A DNA stretch of 64,000 bases from CAWJPY01 sp963844865 (GTDB lineage Bacteria; Acidobacteriota; Thermoanaerobaculia; Thermoanaerobaculales; Sulfomarinibacteraceae). This document shows, one piece after another, positions 43,551-54,918 of this stretch (the first letter of the stretch is position 1; each line of letters starts with the position of its first letter). The stretch is taken from contig CAWJPY010000004.1 of NCBI GenBank assembly GCA_963844865.1, forward strand, positions 1 through 64,000, given 5' to 3'. The position numbers and the translations under genes were made by a program. Under the pieces are notes generated by a model that saw nothing but the letters and a program-made list of their open reading frames with translations, ran no database searches and was not told where the DNA came from.

Positions 43551-44342
43551 CTAGATCGCGAGCTCGCCGCGCAGCACCGTGACCGCCTCCCCGGCGAGGA
43601 CGGCGCGGTCTCCCGCGTCCCGCACGTGGACCACGCCGCCGCGCTCAGACGCCTGGTAGCCCACCAGCTCGCTGCGCCCGAGCCGCGCCGCCCAGAACGG
43701 CGTGAGAGCGCAGTGGGCGGAGCCCGTCACCGGGTCCTCGTCCACTCCCACCGCCGGCGCGAAGAAGCGCGACACGAAGTGGTACTGCGGGCGGTCGGAG
43801 GGGGCGGTGACGATGATGCCCCGCACCTTGATCGTGCGCAGTAGCGCGAAGTCGGGGCGCACAGCACGCACCGCCTCCTCGCTGCCGAGCAGGACCAGGT
43901 AGTCGAGGGCATTGCGCCCCAGGTAGACCGGAGTGACGCCGAGGGCCCTCTCCAAGTCGGGAGGCGCTTCGGCGGGCTCCTCGGGCGTGGACGGGAAGTC
44001 CATCTCGATGAGCTCGCCCCGCCGCGAGGCGCGCAGCTCGCCGCTGGCCGTCTGGAAGCGCGCCGTCCCGGAGGCGTCCACGACGCCTTGCTCCCACAGG
44101 ATGTGGGCCGAGGCGAGGGTGGCGTGGCCGCACAGGGACACCTCCACGGCGGGGGTGAACCAGCGCAGGCTGAACCCCTCCCCCGCGGGGTGGAGGAACG
44201 CGGTCTCCGAGAGGTTCATCTCCCGCGCCACGCCCTGCATCCAGCGCTCATCCCGCGGACCGTCGAGCAGGCACACGCCGGCCGGGTTGCCGGCGAACGG
44301 CTCCGCTGTGAAGGAGTCCACCTTGAAGATCCTGGTCCCCAT
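43551..44342 (-). CDS. PhzF-family isomerase/epimerase
   Basis: 263 residues of the diaminopimelate-epimerase-like fold. It shows FKVDSFTAEPFAGNPAGVCLL, the catalytic Glu in NLSETAFL, FTPAVEVSLCGHATLASAHI and DEDPVTGSAHCALTPFW. PhzF itself isomerises a phenazine precursor, but no phenazine genes are present and most relatives are of unknown role. Start ATG 44342 has GAGGTGG five bases upstream. It converges with the S10 gene after only 4 bases and diverges from the MetX-like gene. Confidence 0.9.
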   Translation of the reverse strand: MGTRIFKVDSFTAEPFAGNPAGVCLLDGPRDERWMQGVAREMNLSETAFLHPAGEGFSLRWFTPAVEVSLCGHATLASAHILWEQGVVDASGTARFQTASGELRASRRGELIEMDFPSTPEEPAEAPPDLERALGVTPVYLGRNALDYLVLLGSEEAVRAVRPDFALLRTIKVRGIIVTAPSDRPQYHFVSRFFAPAVGVDEDPVTGSAHCALTPFWAARLGRSELVGYQASERGGVVHVRDAGDRAVLAGEAVTVLRGELAI

Positions 44343-44553
44343 ATCGGCCACCTCACCTTCTCGGCATCGCCCTCGAGCTCCCGGTGCGGGCGGCGAGCGT
44401 ACCACCTTGTCGGGACGGTTGTCGCCATGCCGCACCCCTCGGTCATGCCGCTCGGCCGAGGGGCCGTTGTACAGTCGGGTCGTGGCCAGGCCGCCGCGCG
44501 CCGGCTGTCGGGTCCACGGACGCGGGGGGACGCCCCGTGAACGGAGGGACGAG

Positions 44554-45639
44554 ATGACCATGAAACGGCTGACCGCCGCGTGCTCCCTGGCGCTGGCTCT
44601 GCTCCTCGTCGGCGTGCCCGCGGACGCCTACGCGCCTCCGACCGAGGGGGACGCGATCCTCAAGGACTTCCACTTCTCGGACGGGGAGACGCTCCCCGCG
44701 CTCCGCATCCACTACCGGACCTTCGGCCGACCGCAGCGGGACGCGCACGGCGTGGTGACCAACGCGGTGCTCATCCTCCACGGGACCACCGGGAGCGGTG
44801 GCCAGTTCGTCCGTCCGGAGTTCGCCGGCGAGCTCTTCGAGGCCGGCCAGCCCCTCGACGCGGCGCGCTTCTACATCATCCTGCCGGACGGCATCGGCCA
44901 CGGCGACTCGTCGAAGCCCAGCGACGGCCTGCACGCCCGCTTCCCCCACTACGGGTACCGCGACATGGTCGAGGCGCAGTACCGCCTGCTCACCGAGGCG
45001 CTCGGCGTCGACCACCTGCGGCTCGTCATGGGCACCTCCATGGGCGGCATGCACACCTGGCTCTGGGGCGAGCTCCATCCCCGCTTCATGGACGCGCTGA
45101 TGCCGCTGGCCTGCCTGCCGGAGCAGATCTCGGGCCGCAACCGGGTGTGGCGGCGCGTCGTCATCGACGCCATCCGCGGCGATCCCGCCTGGCAGGGCGG
45201 CGACTACACCGTCGAGCCGCCGAGCCTGCGCACCGCCGCCGAGATGCTGTTCCTGGTGTCGTCGAACCCCGTCGTCCGCCAGCGCGAGATGCCGACGTTG
45301 GCGGCGAGCGACGAGGTGCTCGATGCGTACGTCGCACGCGTCGAGAAGCTTCTCGACGCCAATGACGTGCTCTACGCCGTCGGGGCCTCCGAGGACTACG
45401 ATCCCGGCCCGGGATTGGAGAAGATCCGGGCGCCGCTCCTCGCGCTCAACTCCGCCGACGACCTGATCAACCCACCGGAGCTGGGCGTTCTCGAGCGCGA
45501 GATCCGCCGCGTGCCCCGCGGTCGCGCAGTGGTCATCCCACGGTCCGAAGAGACCCGCGGCCACGGCACCCACACCCTGGCGGCGGTCTGGAAGCCCTAC
45601 CTCATCGACCTTCTCGCGGAGTCGGGAAGCCACGAGTAG
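44554..45639 (+). CDS. exported MetX-like alpha/beta hydrolase
   Basis: 361 residues with a Sec signal peptide (LTAACSLALALLLVGVPADA). The alpha/beta-hydrolase core resembles homoserine O-acetyltransferase: FGRPQRDAHGVVTNAVLILHGTTG, the nucleophile Ser in MGTSMGGMHTWLWGE, LNSADDLINPPEL with the candidate Asp and GHGTHTLAAVW with the catalytic His. Export makes methionine synthesis unlikely; hydrolysis of an ester or acyl group in the periplasm fits better. ATG 44554 has GGAGGG five bases upstream; ATG 44560 is an alternative. Confidence 0.85.
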   Translation: MTMKRLTAACSLALALLLVGVPADAYAPPTEGDAILKDFHFSDGETLPALRIHYRTFGRPQRDAHGVVTNAVLILHGTTGSGGQFVRPEFAGELFEAGQPLDAARFYIILPDGIGHGDSSKPSDGLHARFPHYGYRDMVEAQYRLLTEALGVDHLRLVMGTSMGGMHTWLWGELHPRFMDALMPLACLPEQISGRNRVWRRVVIDAIRGDPAWQGGDYTVEPPSLRTAAEMLFLVSSNPVVRQREMPTLAASDEVLDAYVARVEKLLDANDVLYAVGASEDYDPGPGLEKIRAPLLALNSADDLINPPELGVLEREIRRVPRGRAVVIPRSEETRGHGTHTLAAVWKPYLIDLLAESGSHE

Positions 45640-45796
45640 ACCGAGCCCTCCATCTCTTGCATCGAGAGGGATGGGGCTGCCGCTGGCCGTCGGACGCGAG
45701 GCGCCGATTACCAGGACCGAAGACGCACTGGAAGGTGGGTGTCGGGAACATCCACGGCGCAGCGTGCGCTACCTCGAGATGGACGGCAGGTGAGTG

Positions 45797-47128
45797 ATGG
45801 GGCCGACCGGCAAGGTACTCCTGCTCGCAGCCCTCGCAGGGGCCGCGGTGGTGGCGGTCAGGGCACGCAAGGCGCGCGCCCAGGAGCCGGAGCCGCCCGA
45901 TCCGCAGCCGGCAAGCAGCGGCGAGACAGCGGCCGAAAGCGACTTCCCCACCGTCACGGTGACCCGCGAGATGCGCTCCCATCAGCGCTGGATCGACGCC
46001 CTCTACTTCGTCGGCGCCGCGTGGGGCGGTCTGACGCTCCTCGGCGTGCTCTCCTCCGGCCTGTCGCGATGGCTGCGCGACCTCGCACGCCGCCTCGCCC
46101 GGTGGCCTCCCCTGTCGGCGATGCTCTCCTTCGCGCTGCTCTCGGTCGCCCTGACCATCCTCAGCTTGCCCGTGGACCTCGTCTCCGGGTTCGTCGTGCC
46201 CCACCGCTTCGACCTCTCCAACCAGTCCCTCGGAGCGTGGGCGTGGGAGCATGCGAAGGGGGTGCTCCTGGGCATCGTCCTCGGCGCCCCGCTGACCGCT
46301 CTCGCGCTCGTAGCCGTCCGCCGCGTGCGCAGGTGGTGGCTCGCGCTGTGGCTGGGCACGGTCCCCGTCGCGGTGTTCCTCCTGCTCATCGCCCCGGTCC
46401 TCCTGGAGCCGGTGTTCAACACGTTCAGGCCTCTTCGGGACCAGGAGCTGAGGTCCGAGATCCTCGACCTCGCCTCCCGGGCCGGGATCGCGGGCGGGCG
46501 CGTCTGGGAGGTCGACAAGTCGAAGCAGACGAAGACCATGAACGCGTACGTCAACGGCCTCGGTCCGACCAAGCGGATCGTGCTCTGGGACACCACGATC
46601 CAGGGGATGAGCCGCGACGAGGTGCGCTTCGTGATGGCCCACGAGATGGCGCACTACGTGCTCCATCACGTGTGGAAGGAGCTCGGCATCACCTTGGGGC
46701 TGTTGTGCGGGGTGTTCTGGGCGAACCAGCGGGCCCTGGAGTGGGCCACCGCCCGCTGGGGGCCGCAGTGGGGGTTCGACGCGCCCCATGATCCGGCGGC
46801 CGTGCCTTTGCTCGCACTGGCGGCGAGCGCAGCCGGCTTCCTGCTCACCCCTGCCGTCAACGGCGTGTCGCGCCACTTCGAGCACCAGGCGGACACCTTC
46901 GCCCTCGAGCTCACCCACCTCAACCGCGACGGCGCCCGGGCGTTCGTCAAGCTTGCCGAGAACAGCAAGACGCTTCCCACGGCCTCGCCCTTCATCCGCT
47001 TCTGGCGCTACTCGCACCCGCCGCTTTCCGAGCGCATCGCGTTCTGCCGCGACTACCACCCCTGGACGCAGGGACTTCCGACGCGCCTGTGGCGCAGCAC
47101 CGCGGAAGGAAGGGCCGGGGAGTCGTGA
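45797..47128 (+). CDS. M48 family (Ste24/HtpX-like) membrane metalloprotease
   Basis: 443 residues. A hydrophobic N-terminus and about four to five membrane helices surround the zinc motif HEMAH (H282, E283, H286). The third ligand is in HFEHQADTFALEL. The preceding KSKQTKTMNAYVNGLGPTKRI matches CAAX-protease-type M48A enzymes. The C-terminal HPPLSERIAFC is also typical. It probably does membrane-protein quality control or processing. ATG 45797 is chosen over GTG 45794; AGGTGAG lies just upstream. Confidence 0.9.
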   Translation: MGPTGKVLLLAALAGAAVVAVRARKARAQEPEPPDPQPASSGETAAESDFPTVTVTREMRSHQRWIDALYFVGAAWGGLTLLGVLSSGLSRWLRDLARRLARWPPLSAMLSFALLSVALTILSLPVDLVSGFVVPHRFDLSNQSLGAWAWEHAKGVLLGIVLGAPLTALALVAVRRVRRWWLALWLGTVPVAVFLLLIAPVLLEPVFNTFRPLRDQELRSEILDLASRAGIAGGRVWEVDKSKQTKTMNAYVNGLGPTKRIVLWDTTIQGMSRDEVRFVMAHEMAHYVLHHVWKELGITLGLLCGVFWANQRALEWATARWGPQWGFDAPHDPAAVPLLALAASAAGFLLTPAVNGVSRHFEHQADTFALELTHLNRDGARAFVKLAENSKTLPTASPFIRFWRYSHPPLSERIAFCRDYHPWTQGLPTRLWRSTAEGRAGES

Positions 47129-47150
47129 GGGATCGTGGACCGCCGGCCAG

Positions 47151-48704
47151 CTACCGGTGGTGCTGCCGGAAGTACCTCTCGGCCGGGCCCCAGCTCGCGG
47201 CGAACCGCGGCAGCCGGTCGAGGGGATCGGGCAAGGGGCCGCTGACGTGGAGGTCCCTGGTCGTGGTGCCGTCGTACACCACCACGTGAACGGCGGTTGG
47301 CGCCTGAAGCATGCCCCGCGACCCGAGCAGACCCGGAGCTCGCGGCTTGAGAATGTTGATGGCATCGTCGAGGAAGATCAGCCCGCCGACCGCATCCTCT
47401 CGCGTGGGGATGAGCTTGAGCATCGTGCCTCGCTCGGCCACGGTCCGCGCCAGCCGGACATGCGCATCCCTCGGTGAGATATCGAGCACCACCAGGCTCT
47501 CGTTCGGGCCCAGGGCCGCGACCGGGACCTCCAGCGCCTTCAGGCAGGCTTCATACGGCGCCGCCAGCAGGTCGTAGTCCGTGATCTCCCTCTGGACACC
47601 GACCGCATCCGCCACGAGCACCATCGCGAGGAGCAGGCCGAGGAGGCCGGCGGCGACGCGGCGGAAGCCCGGGCTCGAGCGGCGTCGAGCCGCCAGCCCC
47701 AGCAGGTCGGCCATCACCAGCGCGTAGCCGACCGCCGGAAGGTAGAGGTAGCGCGACGACAGCTTGGGCAGCAGCACGATGGGAAGGGTCGTCAGGAGCA
47801 CCCAGGCCAGCCCGGTCAGGGCGAGCGGGCGCTTCCGGAGGAGGACGAGGAGCGCGGCGGCGACGCCGGTCAAGGCGACCAGCTCGAGGACGGAGAAGCC
47901 GTAGAACGACGCCAGCCCCGTGGGACGGAGCAGGACATAGGGGGCCTTGATCAGGAGCGCTCGGATGCTCTCGTGGCTCATCCCTGTCCCCGGCTTGACC
48001 GCCAGGTTCAGCAGCACGAACACCCCTCCGAGCCCGCCTACGAGCCAGGCCGTCGTGCGCCTTCGACCCTCGGGCGCCAGCAGTGGCAGCAGCGGCAGGG
48101 CGAACAGCGCGGTCTCCTTGCTCATCAACGCCAGTACCAGCAGCCCGCCGACGGCCGGCACGCCGACCCCAGCCTGCAGGCAGACCAACGCTGCCAGCAG
48201 CCACAGCGTCGCCAGCGAGTGTCCGCGCGCCGCGGGCCAGATCACGGTCTCGGAGAGCTGGACGTTGAGGCTCCACGTCAGGGCCGTCACCGCAGCGATC
48301 CCGGGCGCCGTCCACGCCGGCAGAGCCGCCGTCTGCCGCCGCTGCAGGAGCTGCCACAGCAGCACGGCCAGCAGCGCCGTACAAGCCAGGTGCACCGCCA
48401 GCGAGCCCGCGTGCAGGCCCCACGCGGCGCCGCGGCCGGCCAGCCAGTCGAACAGCAGGCTCAGGTGCAGCACCGGGTTCAGGTCGCGACCAAACACCGA
48501 GAAGATGTACAGCGGACGCTCGAGGACCGGCGCCATCTTGGCGGCCCAGGTGTAGTCGTCCGAGTAGAGCCCGACGCCCAGCGTCCGGACGTACACGCCT
48601 GCCGTGACCAGCGTGACACCCGCCACCATGGCGGCCATCCAGCGGCGTCTCGCGCCGGATGGCCGAGCAGCCGCAGCCGCGGCTCGCTTCCCGGGCACCC
48701 ACAC
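47151..48704 (-). CDS. polytopic membrane protein, GT39/PMT-like
   Basis: 517 residues with about eleven helices. Loop 1 contains GLYSDDYTWAAK with an Asp-Asp pair in the place where protein O-mannosyltransferase-like enzymes have their catalytic Asp. Later segments are SETVIWPAARGHSLATLWLL and LMSKETALFALPLLPLL. The soluble C-terminal ~140 residues contain LVVLDISPRDAHVRLART. It may be a lipid-linked sugar transferase. The start is GTG 48704; an internal ATG at 48638 is possible. It converges with the M48 gene. Confidence 0.72.
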   Translation of the reverse strand: MWVPGKRAAAAAARPSGARRRWMAAMVAGVTLVTAGVYVRTLGVGLYSDDYTWAAKMAPVLERPLYIFSVFGRDLNPVLHLSLLFDWLAGRGAAWGLHAGSLAVHLACTALLAVLLWQLLQRRQTAALPAWTAPGIAAVTALTWSLNVQLSETVIWPAARGHSLATLWLLAALVCLQAGVGVPAVGGLLVLALMSKETALFALPLLPLLAPEGRRRTTAWLVGGLGGVFVLLNLAVKPGTGMSHESIRALLIKAPYVLLRPTGLASFYGFSVLELVALTGVAAALLVLLRKRPLALTGLAWVLLTTLPIVLLPKLSSRYLYLPAVGYALVMADLLGLAARRRSSPGFRRVAAGLLGLLLAMVLVADAVGVQREITDYDLLAAPYEACLKALEVPVAALGPNESLVVLDISPRDAHVRLARTVAERGTMLKLIPTREDAVGGLIFLDDAINILKPRAPGLLGSRGMLQAPTAVHVVVYDGTTTRDLHVSGPLPDPLDRLPRFAASWGPAERYFRQHHR

Positions 48705-48734
48705 CTCTATGGCACCCCCGTTGCGGCGGTGCTC

Positions 48735-48926
48735 TCAGCCACCCTCCGGGTCCGTGGGCGGCCGCCGACGGTCTTCCTCCTGACGGCGCTCCTGGTGGCG
48801 CCGGTCGACTCCGGAGCGGCGCTCCTTCTCGGCAGGCCACGGGCCCGCATCCTGGCGCCGCCGGTCGACTCCGGAACGCCGGTCCTTCCCGCTGCGACGG
48901 TCCCCACCGGATCGCCTCTCCACCAT
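48735..48926 (-). CDS. arginine-rich RRSGxDRR repeat microprotein
   Basis: 63 residues from ATG 48926, with a strong GGGAGGAC ribosome site five bases upstream. Four copies of RRSG(G/K/V)DRR occur, three in a row and one after a short linker, and the tail is ERRQEEDRRRPPTDPEGG. More than a third of the residues are arginine, and the acidic residues are regularly spaced. It is probably disordered, and could bind RNA, DNA or polyanions. Similar RRSGxDRR peptides are seen as linkers or small proteins in other bacteria, but no function is known to me. It is upstream of, and co-directional with, the GT-like gene. Confidence 0.65.
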   Translation of the reverse strand: MVERRSGGDRRSGKDRRSGVDRRRQDAGPWPAEKERRSGVDRRHQERRQEEDRRRPPTDPEGG

Positions 48927-49070
48927 GCTGTCCTCCCGCGATTGGTGAAACGAGAGTACCGCCCTCTGGTGCGAACCACAAGGCATCCGGGCGGCCCGCC
49001 CGCAGGCTGCCGACACGACCGCCGTCGTCGGATCGACTCCGGCCGGCGCCTCCCGCGAGCTTGGGCGCGC

Positions 49071-50018
49071 CTACACCTCGTAGACGGTGTCCGAGTCTGT
49101 GATCGTGAACTCAGAGAAGTCGCGCGCCTTCACCACCTTGAAGCCGTCCCACTCGTAGAAGCCCTTGCCCGCCTTGACCCCGAACTCACCGCGCTTGAAC
49201 ATGCGCGCCAGGATCGCCGGGGGGTACAGGCGGGGGTCCTGGGTGGCCAGGTACATGGCCATGCCCACCCGGTACATGGTGTCGTTGCCAATGAAGTCGG
49301 AGAGCTTGAAGACCCCCTGGGGATGGCCGAGGCTGCCCTTGAGCCCGCGGTCCCCGTCCTCCACCGTAATCTCCCCCCGCTCCAGGGCCCGATAGGCCTC
49401 CATCATGAACGGCACCAGGTGCTTGTTGACCCAGAAGCCGGCCACGTCCGAGGCCACGAAGGGCTTCTTGCCGATACCCTCCAGGATCTCGAGGGTGACC
49501 GCCAGCGTCTCCTCGTCCAGCTCGTCGTGGCGCACCACCTCCACCGCCGGCATCTGGTAGACCGGGTTCATGCCGTGGGTGCCGATGAAGCGCTCCGGTC
49601 TCCCCGACGCCTGGCCCATGGTGCCCACGCTCAGGGAGGAGGTGTTGGTCCACACCATGGCGCCTGCGGGCAGGTGGGGGACCAGACGCCCGAGGACCTC
49701 GCACTTGAGCACCATGTCCTCGATGATGACCTCGAGGAGGACCTGGCTCGACGCCAGCTCCCGTGCGAACTCCTCCTCCGAGCCCACGACCCGGAAGCGG
49801 GCGGCTGCCGTCTCCGCGAAGCCCGGCTCCTCGGCGTGGCGGTTCTTGGCGATCCACCGCAGCCCTTTGGCGAGGGCCTGGGGGGCCTTGTCGCGGGCGG
49901 CCTCCGAGACGTCGTAGCCGACGACCTCGTATCCGCCTTCCACCAGGTTGGCGATCCAATCGACGCCCATCTTGCCCAGTCCGTCCACCGCGATCCGCTT
50001 GACATCACTTGCTTTCAT
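49071..50018 (-). CDS. 3-hydroxyacyl-CoA dehydrogenase
   Basis: 315 residues, one polypeptide with the N-terminal Rossmann domain (VDGLGKMGVDWIANLVEGGYEV) and the C-terminal helical domain. The catalytic His region reads FIGTHGMNPVYQMPAVEVV and the substrate region is DVAGFWVNKHLVPFMMEAYR. KRGEFGVKAGKGFYEW is the usual C-terminal signature. It oxidises 3-hydroxyacyl-CoA with NAD in beta-oxidation or a related path. GGGAGGAGGAC lies just before the ATG. It is divergent from the MaoC gene. Confidence 0.9.
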   Translation of the reverse strand: MKASDVKRIAVDGLGKMGVDWIANLVEGGYEVVGYDVSEAARDKAPQALAKGLRWIAKNRHAEEPGFAETAAARFRVVGSEEEFARELASSQVLLEVIIEDMVLKCEVLGRLVPHLPAGAMVWTNTSSLSVGTMGQASGRPERFIGTHGMNPVYQMPAVEVVRHDELDEETLAVTLEILEGIGKKPFVASDVAGFWVNKHLVPFMMEAYRALERGEITVEDGDRGLKGSLGHPQGVFKLSDFIGNDTMYRVGMAMYLATQDPRLYPPAILARMFKRGEFGVKAGKGFYEWDGFKVVKARDFSEFTITDSDTVYEV

Positions 50019-50292
50019 GAAGGTCCTCCTCCCGAATCCCCAGGTGGCTGCCCGCCCCGGGGGACCACCATCGACCTCGACTCGAGACCGCGAGCGCCAC
50101 CGTGTCTCCTCGTGGTGCCTCCGGGACGCCCCACCTTAGCAGAGGCGATTCACGGCGGCGACCACCCACCGCGCGCCCTCCCACACGTCTTCGACGGCGC
50201 TCTCCACGGGACGCCGGCGGCCGCGCTGCGCGCCGGCGCGTGTATGATTTCACTGCACCTCGAGAGCAATGAGTCGCGATCGAGAGGGAAGC

Positions 50293-50757
50293 ATGACGGT
50301 GTTCTACGAGGACATCCCGGTCGGCGCGGTGCGAGAGTCGGAGGGGTACGCGGTCACCCGCGAGGAGATCCTGGAGTTCGGGCGGCGCTTCGATCCCCAG
50401 CCCTTCCACGTGGACGAGGCGGCGGCCAGACGGTCTCCCTTCGGCGGTCTCATCGCCAGCGGCTGGCACACCGCGGCCATCGCCATGCGACTGACCGTGG
50501 ACACCATGATGGGCCCGGGCCGAGGCAGCCTCGGCTCGCCCGGCGTGGACGATCTCCGCTGGCTGTGGCCGGTGCGGCCGGGCGACACGTTGACGGTGCG
50601 CTGCGAGGTCGTGGACAAGAGGCCCCTGGAGTCGAAGCCCGACCGGGGACTGGTGCGGACCCGGACCACGGTGCGCAACCAGCGCGGAGAGGACGTCATG
50701 ACCATGGTGGGGCTCGGCTTCTTTCCCCGCCGTGACGCGCCCGCCGACCCATCCTGA
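50293..50757 (+). CDS. MaoC-like (hot-dog fold) dehydratase
   Basis: 154 residues of the R-hydratase/MaoC type: FGRRFDPQPFHVDEAAARRSPFGGLIASGWHTAAIAMRL carries the Asp and His of the catalytic dyad (DPxxxH) and the GxxASG-like overhang loop. The C-terminal strand region follows. It hydrates or dehydrates acyl-CoA thioesters. Start ATG 50293 follows GAGAGGGAAGC. Its divergent neighbour is a 3-hydroxyacyl-CoA dehydrogenase, a fitting partner. Confidence 0.9.
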   Translation: MTVFYEDIPVGAVRESEGYAVTREEILEFGRRFDPQPFHVDEAAARRSPFGGLIASGWHTAAIAMRLTVDTMMGPGRGSLGSPGVDDLRWLWPVRPGDTLTVRCEVVDKRPLESKPDRGLVRTRTTVRNQRGEDVMTMVGLGFFPRRDAPADPS

Positions 50758-50875
50758 GCATCCGGCGATCTGCAGAAGCGATCCGCGCACGAGGACCGAC
50801 GGCCTCAGAGAGAACGGTGCGTCACGCGGGCGTGCTACCGGACACAGCACCGGGACCCGGTGACGTTGGCCCAGG

Positions 50876-50904
50876 CGGAGAGAGTGCCAGGCACCCTCTT
50901 GACC
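50876..50904. repeat. GTGCC-A-GGCAC palindromic element
   Basis: A short hairpin, GTGCC-A-GGCAC, lies within AGAGAGTGCCAGGCACCCTC. Similar GGTGCC words recur at about 61,778-61,805. They could be copies of a dispersed palindromic (REP-like) element. Only two loci in this window support it. Confidence 0.35.
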
Positions 50905-50972
50905 GCTGCCACGGTGGCTGATCGCCGTCCTCGCCGCCGCCGCTGACCGCTGACGCTGGTCTCCGGGGTAGG

Positions 50973-51911
50973 ATGGACGCCACGATGGCGAGCGGAGTCT
51001 GGCCGTGGATCGTCTTTGTCGCGACGGTGGGGCTGCTCCTCGTCCTCGACCTGGCGTTCTTCCACCGCCGCGCCGCGACCCGCAGCTTCCGGGCCGACGC
51101 CCTGTGGGCGGCGCTCTTCATCGGCGTCGGCCTCGCCTTCTCCCTCGTCATCATCCTGGCCCGCGACGGCGAGGCCGGCCTCCAGTACCTGACGGCCTAC
51201 CTCATCGAGGAGTCGCTGTCAGTGGACAACCTGTTCGTCTTCCTGGCCCTCTTCACCTACTTCGGCGTGCCCCAGGAGCATCAGCACCGTGTCCTGTTCT
51301 GGGGCATCCTCGGCGCCATGGCCATGCGCGCGGCGTTCCTCATCGCCGGGGTGGCCCTGCTGAGCGCCTTCCACTGGCTCATCTACCTGCTGGGCACCAT
51401 GCTCGTGGCGACCGGGGTCAAGCTCGGCCTCGGGGAGGGGGAGGAGGTCCACCCGGAGCGCAACCTGGTGGTGCGCTGGGCGAGCCGCGTGCTGCCCGTG
51501 GTCCCTTCATACCATGACGGACGCTTCACGATTCGCAGGGACGGCAGGTTGTTCCTCACACCTCTGGCCCTGGTGCTGCTGGCGGTGGAGAGCACCGACG
51601 TCATGTTCGCCGTGGACTCGGTCCCGGCGGTGCTGGCGGTGAGCCGCGACCTGCTCGTGGTGTACACCTCCAACGTTTTTGCCGTGATGGGTCTGCGCGC
51701 TCTCTACTCGCTGCTCGCCGGTGCCCTCGGCGCCCTCCGGTTCCTGCGCCCAGGCCTCGCGCTCATCCTGTTCCTGGTGGGCGTCAAGATGTTGCTGAGC
51801 GAGGTCGTGGAGATCCCCACGGGGATCTCCCTGGCCGCGGTGGGCGCCATCCTGGCGGTCGCGACGCTCGCCTCGATCCTCGTGCCCACCTCCGAACGTT
51901 CGGAGGAGTGA
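50973..51911 (+). CDS. TerC/Alx-family membrane protein
   Basis: 312 residues with about eight to nine helices. The family motifs EESLSVDNLFVFLALF and LLAVESTDVMFAVDSVPAVLAVS carry acidic residues that bind or pass divalent metal. Relatives export manganese or help load metal on exported proteins (Alx, MeeF/MeeY) or give tellurite resistance. I see no yybP-ykoY riboswitch fold in the upstream gap (50,758-50,972). Confidence 0.9.
   Translation: MDATMASGVWPWIVFVATVGLLLVLDLAFFHRRAATRSFRADALWAALFIGVGLAFSLVIILARDGEAGLQYLTAYLIEESLSVDNLFVFLALFTYFGVPQEHQHRVLFWGILGAMAMRAAFLIAGVALLSAFHWLIYLLGTMLVATGVKLGLGEGEEVHPERNLVVRWASRVLPVVPSYHDGRFTIRRDGRLFLTPLALVLLAVESTDVMFAVDSVPAVLAVSRDLLVVYTSNVFAVMGLRALYSLLAGALGALRFLRPGLALILFLVGVKMLLSEVVEIPTGISLAAVGAILAVATLASILVPTSERSEE
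51889..51906. promoter_or_regulatory. perfect 18-bp palindrome at the end of terC
   Basis: CCTCCGAACGTTCGGAGG is its own reverse complement. It lies on the last codons before the terC stop and 39 bases before the kinase start. It has no loop or T-run, so an operator for the kinase gene is more likely than a terminator. This is inference. Confidence 0.4.
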
Positions 51912-51944
51912 TCACGGAGGCGGGACGCTCTTTCCACGCCCTGC

Positions 51945-54512
<2,568 letters not shown>

Positions 54513-54918
54513 CCTGGAGTGGGACGGGATCCCCCCGAGACTCCATGAGATGAGGAGCCCGGCGGCGACCTACGGCGCCGGGGCTGCGGGAAACACATGC
54601 CGCCGCACGCCGCCTCTGTTCCCGAGGGTTGCTCCTGCCGCTGATCGCAGCAGTCACTGACTGCTGCCCCGCTCCCAACGACACCGCAATCTGCACGGAC
54701 AGCCCCCGTCAGCGCCCGCGTCCGATGGCATGCCGGGATTCGGGTACGGGCGCGGGCTCGGACTCGGAGCGGTCCCGACGCCTCCGTCCGACTCCGTGCC
54801 ATTCCCTGCGCCTCCGCCGCGAGGGGGTGTGACGATGGTCAGGGAGGGCGGGCAGGGGGAGACGACGCAGCCGACCTCCGCGAGAATCCGCCTTCCGGTA
54901 GCGGGCGGCGACCGGGCC
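54513..54918. other. convergent intergenic region with a hairpin
   Basis: 406 bases between the kinase and the convergent aminotransferase gene. Apart from the hairpin at 54,647-54,667 it contains GATCGCAG-type words shared with other gaps. No coding frame has a ribosome site or protein-like composition. Confidence 0.4.
54647..54667. terminator. 10-bp inverted repeat downstream of the kinase gene
   Basis: GCAGCAGTCA and TGACTGCTGC are perfect inverse complements with one base between them. As RNA this could form a hairpin only with a few bases opened for the loop. No T-run follows, so it may be a protein-binding palindrome instead of a factor-independent terminator. Confidence 0.35.

Noticed and set aside
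44554..45639. Homoserine O-acetyltransferase (metX)
   Set aside because: A clear signal peptide and lack of methionine genes make a cytosolic biosynthetic role unlikely; only the fold is shared.
50758..50972. yybP-ykoY manganese riboswitch upstream of terC
   Set aside because: No matching conserved loops; only GC-rich repeats and a short hairpin are visible.
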